DNA of 43,348 nt from Chitinophagales bacterium. Lineage in GTDB: Bacteria; Bacteroidota; Bacteroidia; Chitinophagales; CAIOSU01. The position numbers were made by a program, and so were the translations under genes. Under the pieces are notes generated by a model. That model ran no database searches and was not told where the DNA came from. It was given only the letters and a program-made list of their open reading frames with translations. Shown one piece after another: positions 37,695 to 43,348 of the stretch (its first letter is position 1; every line of letters starts with the position of its first letter). Where the stretch lies: NCBI GenBank assembly GCA_040877935.1, contig JBBDNB010000004.1, positions 1 to 43,348 of the forward strand, read 5' to 3'.

Positions 37695-40025
37695 ATGAAA
37701 ATATTGAGTATCCTGTTAATCTTAATCCTTTCCTGCAATATATTGTTTGCCCAAAATGCAGTTGTAAAAGGCACTGTAAAAGACCGCGAAAGCAGTGAAA
37801 TGTTGTTTGGGGTAAATATCATTAGCAATACAGGAACTGGCACCACAACCGATATGGATGGAAACTATGAGCTCGAGTTGGAACCCGGAGATTACACCTT
37901 AACCTGGAAATTTCTGGGTTATGAATCAGTAAAAAGAAAAGTAAGCTTAGATGCCGGTGAAAGCAAATCGATCAACATTCAATTGAGCGTAAAAGCAGAA
38001 GATCTGGGACTTGTAACTGTAACAGGCAGTAAATACGAGAAAAAATTTGGCGAAGAGTCTGTTTCAATGGAAGTATTGACCCCGCAATTTATAGAAAATA
38101 CCAACTCGGTAACCTTAGATGAAGCATTGGACAAAGTCCCCGGAGTAAATATGGTGGGCGAAAACATCAATATCCGGGGTGGAGCAGGCTATTCTTCAGG
38201 AGCGGGAAGTCGCGTACTTATGTTGCTTGACGGGATGCCCTACCTGACCCCACATGATGGTTCTGTAGAATTCAATTCACTACCCATAGAAAACATCAAA
38301 CAAGTAGAAGTGATCAAAGGAGCATCTTCAGCACTTTATGGTTCTTCTGCCCTCAATGGAATTGTAAATGTGATTACCAAAAACCCGGGCAATGAACCGG
38401 AAACGGAGATCACTACTTTTGGTGGAATTTATGAAAATCCATTCAAAGGCGATAATAAACAATATTACTGGTCAGATAAAAGCCGCTTTTTTGGCGGTTT
38501 TTCTTTTGTGCACAGAAGAAAAATAAAAAAGAGATTTGACCTGACAGTGAGTGGCGGGATGAACAAAGACCAAAGCTACCTGTACAAAGATGAGAAAAAC
38601 CGCATGCGTCTCAACCTCAAAACAAGATTCAGACCAAAGAAAATCGAAAGATTAACTGTTGGTTTAAATGCGGGTATCTCCAGAAGCTGGGGCGATTTCT
38701 TTTTCCTTTGGGCCGGTTATGATACGATCAAAGGTCCATCAGGAAATCGCGTGAAAATTGCCCATAAAGATTCATTGCTCTATACCCAACCAGAACAAAA
38801 TGCCGCCAGGCAAAATATCATCCCAATCTATATAGATCCATTTATTACTTATTTCGATAAAAAAGACAATAAACACAGCCTAAAAGGCAGACATTATTAT
38901 CAGGATACACAAAACGGCACAACAGAAAAAACCAATGCCCACCTGCTCTTTGGAGAATACACATTCCACAGTACATTAAATGCTTTTGGCAAACTCAAAG
39001 TAGATTTCGTTACCGGAGTCAATGCTTCGTATTCCACTATTGAAAGTGAAATATTCGGTGCACGGAAATCGAAAAACGGGGCTGCATTTCTACAAATAGA
39101 TACAAAACTGTTCGACAAGCTCACCATTACAGGCGGGGTAAGAACCGAACTCTTTAAACTCGATACACTTGAACTTGTGTTTAAACCAATTAGCCGCTTT
39201 GGAATGAACTATCAAATTGCTGAAGCTACCTATTTAAGAAGCTCCTATGGAATGGGTTACCGCTACCCAAGTATAGCCGAACGCTTTGTAAGAGTTCAAC
39301 GGGCCGGGCAATATGTTGTGCCCAACGAAAACCTTTTACCGGAAAGCAGTTGGTCATTTGAAATGGGCTTAAAACAAGGTTTTAAAATCTCAAACTGGTT
39401 TGGCTATTTAGACTTTGCCGGATTTGTAACACAGTACAAAAACATGATGGAATTCAGGCAGGCACCACAAGATGTAGTGAATGAATATTGGCCAAGAGAC
39501 GAATATCCCGGAGTAGCTTTTGCTTTCTGGTCGGATAATGTAACTAATGCTCGTATCTCTGGTATTGAGTTATCCGCATTGGGGCAGGGAAAAATATTTG
39601 GTATTCCCACAAACTTCCTGGTAGGTTACACCTACATGGTACCTATTAACCTCGATAAAAGAGATCAGATAGAAGGCTCTGTATTTTCAGACAATTCAGC
39701 CGACCTAAACTTTAGATTCAGACATACTGCCAAAGCAGATATAGAATCCACTTACAAAAAAGTAACGCTTGGCTTTACAGGTTATGTCAACAGCTTTATG
39801 GAAAACATAGACCCGCTGATACAATTGGCCCAGGACATTAATAAATTCCGCAGGGAAAATGAAGGCCCTACTTACAGAGTAGATGTCCGCATAGGCTATA
39901 ATTTTACCGATGATGCTAAAGTGGCATTAATTGCAAAAAACGTAACTGCCAATCAATATTCCATTCGCCCCGGATATATCGAGGCACCAAGAAATTATAC
40001 ATTACAGGTATCTTATCAATTTTAA
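37695..40025 (+). CDS. TonB-dependent receptor (tandem copy 2), first gene of the ceramidase-type operon
   Basis: A 776-aa outer-membrane receptor. Signal peptide MKILSILLILILSCNILFAQ; CarboxypepD_reg-like domain (AVVKGTVKDRESSEMLFGVN); plug with LDEALDKVPGVNMVGENINI, GAGYSSGAGSRVLMLLDGMP and IKQVEVIKGASSALYGSSAL; barrel ending in PRNYTLQVSYQF with a terminal Phe. It is shorter than copy 1 by about 76 residues, the difference lying mainly in the barrel loops. The ceramidase-type gene starts 3 bp after its stop, so translation is coupled. The receptor probably imports the substrate, or a precursor, of the downstream enzymes (inference). Confidence 0.93.
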   Translation: MKILSILLILILSCNILFAQNAVVKGTVKDRESSEMLFGVNIISNTGTGTTTDMDGNYELELEPGDYTLTWKFLGYESVKRKVSLDAGESKSINIQLSVKAEDLGLVTVTGSKYEKKFGEESVSMEVLTPQFIENTNSVTLDEALDKVPGVNMVGENINIRGGAGYSSGAGSRVLMLLDGMPYLTPHDGSVEFNSLPIENIKQVEVIKGASSALYGSSALNGIVNVITKNPGNEPETEITTFGGIYENPFKGDNKQYYWSDKSRFFGGFSFVHRRKIKKRFDLTVSGGMNKDQSYLYKDEKNRMRLNLKTRFRPKKIERLTVGLNAGISRSWGDFFFLWAGYDTIKGPSGNRVKIAHKDSLLYTQPEQNAARQNIIPIYIDPFITYFDKKDNKHSLKGRHYYQDTQNGTTEKTNAHLLFGEYTFHSTLNAFGKLKVDFVTGVNASYSTIESEIFGARKSKNGAAFLQIDTKLFDKLTITGGVRTELFKLDTLELVFKPISRFGMNYQIAEATYLRSSYGMGYRYPSIAERFVRVQRAGQYVVPNENLLPESSWSFEMGLKQGFKISNWFGYLDFAGFVTQYKNMMEFRQAPQDVVNEYWPRDEYPGVAFAFWSDNVTNARISGIELSALGQGKIFGIPTNFLVGYTYMVPINLDKRDQIEGSVFSDNSADLNFRFRHTAKADIESTYKKVTLGFTGYVNSFMENIDPLIQLAQDINKFRRENEGPTYRVDVRIGYNFTDDAKVALIAKNVTANQYSIRPGYIEAPRNYTLQVSYQF

Positions 40026-40028
40026 AAA

Positions 40029-41765
40029 ATGTATCAGGTAGGCACAGCTAAAGTCAACATCACGCCCAATATCAAAGATGTGGGTATGATGGGCTATGGC
40101 ATGTGGTTCAATATTGTAGAAGATACTGCTACTCCCCTGTTTGCAAGGGCTTATGTAGTAGAAGATAGCACAAGCAAGAAAAAATTCGCCTTTGTATGTG
40201 CTGAATTTGCTTTTATTACAACCTCAATTAAAAGAGGAGTGATGAAAATCCTTAATACCAAGCACGAGCGATTAAATTTTACCAATGAAAATGTGCTGCT
40301 CACCGCACAGCACACGCACAGTGCTCCGGGCGGATTTTCCCATTATGGACTTTATAATATGAGTATTCCCGGTTTCGTACCTGAAGTTTACGATTGCTAT
40401 GTTGAGGGAATAGCAAAAGCCATAGTTGAGGCCTCTGAAAAGATGAAACCCGCTAGAATTAAACTCAAAAAAGGAAGCTTTGCCGAAGATGTAAATATTG
40501 CCTTCAACCGCTCCATCAATGCCTACAATCGCAATCCTGAAGTAAAGACACCACTTGGAAAGCATGAAACACACAAAGCGGTAAACAGGGAAATGACCTT
40601 ATTGCAATTTAAAGACGAGCAAGGCCAAGCCATTGGCAGTATCAACTGGTTTGGACTGCATTGCACCAGTATTTCAAATGATAACAAAAAAATATGCAGC
40701 GACAATAAAGGCTATGCTGCACAATACACTGAAGACGCATTTGCCAAAGACAATCCCGATTACAATGCCATTTTTGCACAGAATTATTGTGGTGACATAA
40801 GTCCCAATTATATCTGGGACAGAAAAAAAGGCTGGACGCGCGGCTCTTTTGAAGATGATTATAAAAGCGCTCAATACAGCGGAAAACTCCAATCTGACAA
40901 AGCGCTGGAAATCATTCGTTCTGAAAAAAGTGAAAAATTGATCAAGGGTGAAATTGACAGCGCAATGATCTATGTCAATTTTGCTGAAGTCTATCCCTAC
41001 CCCGAATTTACAGGAGGTAAAACAGATGTTCGTACAGGCCCCTCCTGCCATGGCGTGGCATTTTTAAAAGGAACAGCAGAAGGTCCCGGAATGCCTGTTC
41101 CTTTAGCTTTTGCCGCAAACAGGATTGTAGATGTCATAAAAGTTTATGAAATGCTGCGACAAGCATTTGTAGATGAAAAAGAGCGAGAAAGAATCCGGCT
41201 TAAATACAAAGTACAGGGTGTTAAAAAAGTAATGATAGAATCCGGGGAAAGAAAAATGCTGGGAACCTGGAATATCAAAAGACTGGTAATTCCCGATATA
41301 GCAGACCCGAGCATAAGAATCTTTAAAGAACATCACAGAAAAGGCGCATTGGAAGAAAAACCCTGGACTCCACAGGTACTGCCCTTGCAAATTATTATTC
41401 TGGGAAATATTGCCTTGGTCTCCATTCCCGGGGAAATTACTACCATTGCCGCACAGCGACTGGAAAAGACCATTCTTGATGTACTGAAACAAAGAGGTGT
41501 TGAGGAAATCATCTTAAATTCCTACGCCAATTCCTACTGTGGCTATATTACTACACAGGAAGAATACCAGGAACAATGCTATGAAGGTGGGCACACCGTT
41601 TTTGGAGAATATACTTTGGCCGCTTTTCAAAGCAAATACCAGGATCTTGCCAAAGAAATGATTAAAAAACCTGAACTTAGAAAAACCAAACACACAATAA
41701 AGCCGGTGAAATTCACTCCCGAAGAATTGGCACTGCGCAGCTACGAGAAGAAACTGATTTCATGA
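40029..41765 (+). CDS. Neutral/alkaline ceramidase-type N-acyl amidase, lacking signal peptide and C-terminal domain
   Basis: A 578-aa zinc amidase of the neutral ceramidase N-terminal-domain family, which cleaves the amide bond of ceramide to a long-chain base and a fatty acid. Conserved features: HTHS with His95/His97 (AQHTHSAPGG), NRSINAYNRNP at 160-170, His211 (WFGLHCTSI), the nucleophile hexapeptide GDISPN with Ser258, the Glu in VSIPGEITTIAA and the Tyr in NSYCGYITTQEEY. Known enzymes are secreted and have a C-terminal Ig-like domain. This one starts straight at the catalytic fold (MYQVGTAKVNITPNIKDVGM), with only 3 bp to the upstream gene, and ends soon after the catalytic domain. A cytoplasmic enzyme is therefore predicted. 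It overlaps the next gene by ATGA. Confidence 0.88.
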   Translation: MYQVGTAKVNITPNIKDVGMMGYGMWFNIVEDTATPLFARAYVVEDSTSKKKFAFVCAEFAFITTSIKRGVMKILNTKHERLNFTNENVLLTAQHTHSAPGGFSHYGLYNMSIPGFVPEVYDCYVEGIAKAIVEASEKMKPARIKLKKGSFAEDVNIAFNRSINAYNRNPEVKTPLGKHETHKAVNREMTLLQFKDEQGQAIGSINWFGLHCTSISNDNKKICSDNKGYAAQYTEDAFAKDNPDYNAIFAQNYCGDISPNYIWDRKKGWTRGSFEDDYKSAQYSGKLQSDKALEIIRSEKSEKLIKGEIDSAMIYVNFAEVYPYPEFTGGKTDVRTGPSCHGVAFLKGTAEGPGMPVPLAFAANRIVDVIKVYEMLRQAFVDEKERERIRLKYKVQGVKKVMIESGERKMLGTWNIKRLVIPDIADPSIRIFKEHHRKGALEEKPWTPQVLPLQIIILGNIALVSIPGEITTIAAQRLEKTILDVLKQRGVEEIILNSYANSYCGYITTQEEYQEQCYEGGHTVFGEYTLAAFQSKYQDLAKEMIKKPELRKTKHTIKPVKFTPEELALRSYEKKLIS

Positions 41766-42961
41766 GCTCCTTAAACAGAGATTACAATTATTACCAAAAA
41801 ATACTTGAAAGCGAAACCCTGCCCCTTGCTTTCGTTGATTTAGATCTTCTGGAAGCCAATCTTTCAGATTTGAAAAAGAGAGCAGGCAATAAGCAAATTC
41901 GCATTGCTTCTAAATCTGTACGCATATTCGAGGTCATTAAAAAAGCACTGGATTTTGATCCCATATACCAGGGCATTATGTGCTTTTCCAATGCCGAGGC
42001 CGTATGGCTGAGCCAAAAAGGCATGGACGATTTACTGGTCGGCTATCCCGGTTTGCAAGAGGAATATGTTCGCGCAGTTTGCGGTGAATTGAAAAAAGGC
42101 AAGAAGATTTACCTGATGATAGATTTGCCGGAGCACATTGAATATTTCAATAAAATTGGCAAAGAAGAGGGCGTTCAGATTCCGCTTTGTATAGATGTGG
42201 ACATGAGCTCGGTTTATCCCGGACTGCGCTTTGGGGTTTGGCGCTCATCTGTTAATGATCAATCGGGCGTGGAAAACCTTTTGAGCATGTTGGACAAAAA
42301 CCCCAATGTAGCCATCAAGGGGCTGATGGGTTATGAAGCTGCCATAGCTGGCATGGGCGATAATTTCAAAGGGAAATTGGCGCAAAATTTAATCGTACGC
42401 TTTTTAAAAAACCGCTCTGCAAAAGAAATTGCCGAAAGGCGCGGCAATTGTGTGAAAGCCCTTAAAGATTTCGGTTGCCAACTGGATTTTGTAAATGGAG
42501 GCGGAACGGGCAGCATGGAATGGACCAGAGCCGAAGATGCTGTTACGGAAATTACGGTTGGTTCAGGACTTTTCAATTCTACCTTGTTTGACAATTATAG
42601 CAATTTCAAGCACCATCCCGCAGCAGCTTATGCCATGGAAATAGTGCGCAAACCGGGCAAGGATATTTTTACGGCACATGGTGGAGGATATACCGCCTCG
42701 GGAGCCATTGGCAAGGACAAGGAAGCGCAAATCTATTTACCAAAAGAAGCGGCACTTATTCCACAGGAAGGAGCCGGAGAGGTACAAACGCCTTTTAAAT
42801 ATTCGGGAAACCTACAGCTCAAATTAGGCCAGCCTGTATTTATGCGCCACAGCAAAGCCGGAGAATTGTTCGAGCGATTTAAGGAAGTCGCATTGATCAA
42901 GGATGGGAAAATTATTGGCAAAATACTAAGTTATAGAGGTGAGGGGCAGTGTTTTGTTTAG
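41762..42961 (+). CDS. PLP-dependent amino-acid deaminase/aldolase (alanine-racemase-fold type III)
   Basis: A 399-aa PLP enzyme of the D-threonine-aldolase / D-serine-dehydratase-like group with an alanine-racemase N-terminal barrel. Lys51 in RIASKSVR is the likely Schiff-base lysine. LPLAFVDLDLLEANL is the conserved first strand and helix, PLCIDVDMSSVYPGLRFGVW and LDFVNGGGTGSMEW follow in the barrel (the GGGTGS loop binds phosphate), and the C-terminal beta domain carries the metal-type residues of this group (FTAHGGGYTASG; FMRHSKAGELFERF). Its start overlaps the ceramidase stop by ATGA, so the two products are made in step. It might act on the amine released by the upstream amidase (inference). 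Confidence 0.85.
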   Translation: MSSLNRDYNYYQKILESETLPLAFVDLDLLEANLSDLKKRAGNKQIRIASKSVRIFEVIKKALDFDPIYQGIMCFSNAEAVWLSQKGMDDLLVGYPGLQEEYVRAVCGELKKGKKIYLMIDLPEHIEYFNKIGKEEGVQIPLCIDVDMSSVYPGLRFGVWRSSVNDQSGVENLLSMLDKNPNVAIKGLMGYEAAIAGMGDNFKGKLAQNLIVRFLKNRSAKEIAERRGNCVKALKDFGCQLDFVNGGGTGSMEWTRAEDAVTEITVGSGLFNSTLFDNYSNFKHHPAAAYAMEIVRKPGKDIFTAHGGGYTASGAIGKDKEAQIYLPKEAALIPQEGAGEVQTPFKYSGNLQLKLGQPVFMRHSKAGELFERFKEVALIKDGKIIGKILSYRGEGQCFV

Positions 42962-43078
42962 TGGAATTCGCTATGGAACGAGCTAAAAGCTTGTACCAGC
43001 ATGGGTAATAATTTGAAGTTTTAAGCTTTATTTATATTACTTTCAACCCAGTGTTCAAGAATCTCAATTCTCAGTAGT

Positions 43079-43275
43079 TTATTCATATGCTTGGTTTCTT
43101 ACGTGTTTATCATCTAATTTTCCTTTCAAGTTCAAGGATCTGATTTTGGATTTTTTTTGTTTAACTTTTTCAGTGAGCTCAAGAACTTATCCAGTTTTTT
43201 TAATTCAGCTTCTGAAAGTAAGTCTATCTTTTCTTTTATTGTTTCCCTTATGAGCATATCAATGTAATTTTGCAC
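43079..43275 (-). pseudogene. Frameshifted antitoxin-like relic near the right edge
   Basis: On the minus strand an ATG at 43257 (or GTG 43275) opens MLIRETIKEKIDLLSEAELK and KLDKFLSSLKKLNKKN, stopping at 43132. Allowing a one-base shift in the eight-base A-run (plus-strand T-run 43151-43158) extends the reading through IRSLNLKGKLDDKHVRNQAY to a stop at 43079-43081. The joined reading of about 65 aa resembles the two halves of a small antitoxin that precedes PIN toxins (helical N-terminus, LKGKxDDKxVRxxAYE tail). A 21-codon frame starting MNKLLRIEILEHWVE at 43086 overlaps its end, like a toxin start, but has no PIN motif. The remaining bases 42962-43078 and 43276-43348 show nothing further. 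Confidence 0.5.
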
Positions 43276-43348
43276 TGTTAATTTACATAATTTATTATTA
43301 ATGCGAATCAAGGGTTAAAAAATGAGAGAAACAAAAGCTGCTGCTAAT

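Overview
The window looks like a chromosomal segment of a member of the Bacteroidota. Seen directly: two secreted proteins with a C-terminal type IX secretion (T9SS) sorting tail, three TonB-dependent receptors with N-terminal carboxypeptidase-regulatory-like domains, lipoproteins whose lipobox Cys is followed by acidic or lysine residues, and several promoters of the TAnnTTTG (-7) / TTG (-33) type used by the primary sigma factor of this phylum. No ribosomal RNA, prophage or integrase gene is present, so the genus cannot be named.

Layout. 1-5.3 kb is an accessory zone in which all genes point right: a large PDDEXK-plus-PIN-like predicted nuclease, a Fic AMPylase with a palindromic operator cluster, an orphan HigA-like antitoxin with an 18-bp operator, a small lipoprotein and a decayed small gene, separated by hairpin-rich, repeat-bearing gaps that look like gene-cassette boundaries. 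5.3-7.8 kb is core: initiator tRNA (minus strand), era and der. 7.9-8.7 kb is a HepT/MntA (HEPN/nucleotidyltransferase) toxin-antitoxin pair. 8.7-18.1 kb is a minus-strand block: a PHS1/HACD-like 3-hydroxyacyl-CoA dehydratase, a chalcone-isomerase-like secreted protein, two T9SS cargo proteins, a truncated relic of a related surface protein, and a three-gene operon coupled by ATGA overlaps (serine hydrolase lipoprotein, 74-aa membrane peptide, penicillin-acylase-type Ntn hydrolase). 18.2-22.4 kb holds an alpha/beta hydrolase with DoxX, a PaaE-type ferredoxin reductase and a long-chain acyl-CoA synthetase. 22.6-27.6 kb is a run of exported proteins: a glycine-rich protein, a DUF4412-like protein, a metallo-beta-lactamase-fold lipoprotein and an alkaline phosphatase. 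27.7-30.1 kb is small-gene territory with a broken antitoxin/PIN pair and several palindromic repeats. 30.1-34.5 kb carries a TonB receptor and a beta-helix lipoprotein on the minus strand.

34.9-43.0 kb is the most system-like part: two tandem paralogous TonB receptors, the second followed 3 bp later by a neutral-ceramidase-type amidase, which overlaps by ATGA a PLP-dependent amino-acid deaminase/aldolase. The ceramidase homologue has its catalytic motifs but no signal peptide and apparently no C-terminal domain. This suggests uptake of an N-acylated lipid or amide followed by intracellular hydrolysis and PLP-dependent processing of the released amine (inference). The right end holds a frameshifted antitoxin-like relic. 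Overall: a core genome segment interleaved with toxin-antitoxin/defence islands in various states of decay, envelope biogenesis genes and a candidate lipid-amide catabolic operon.
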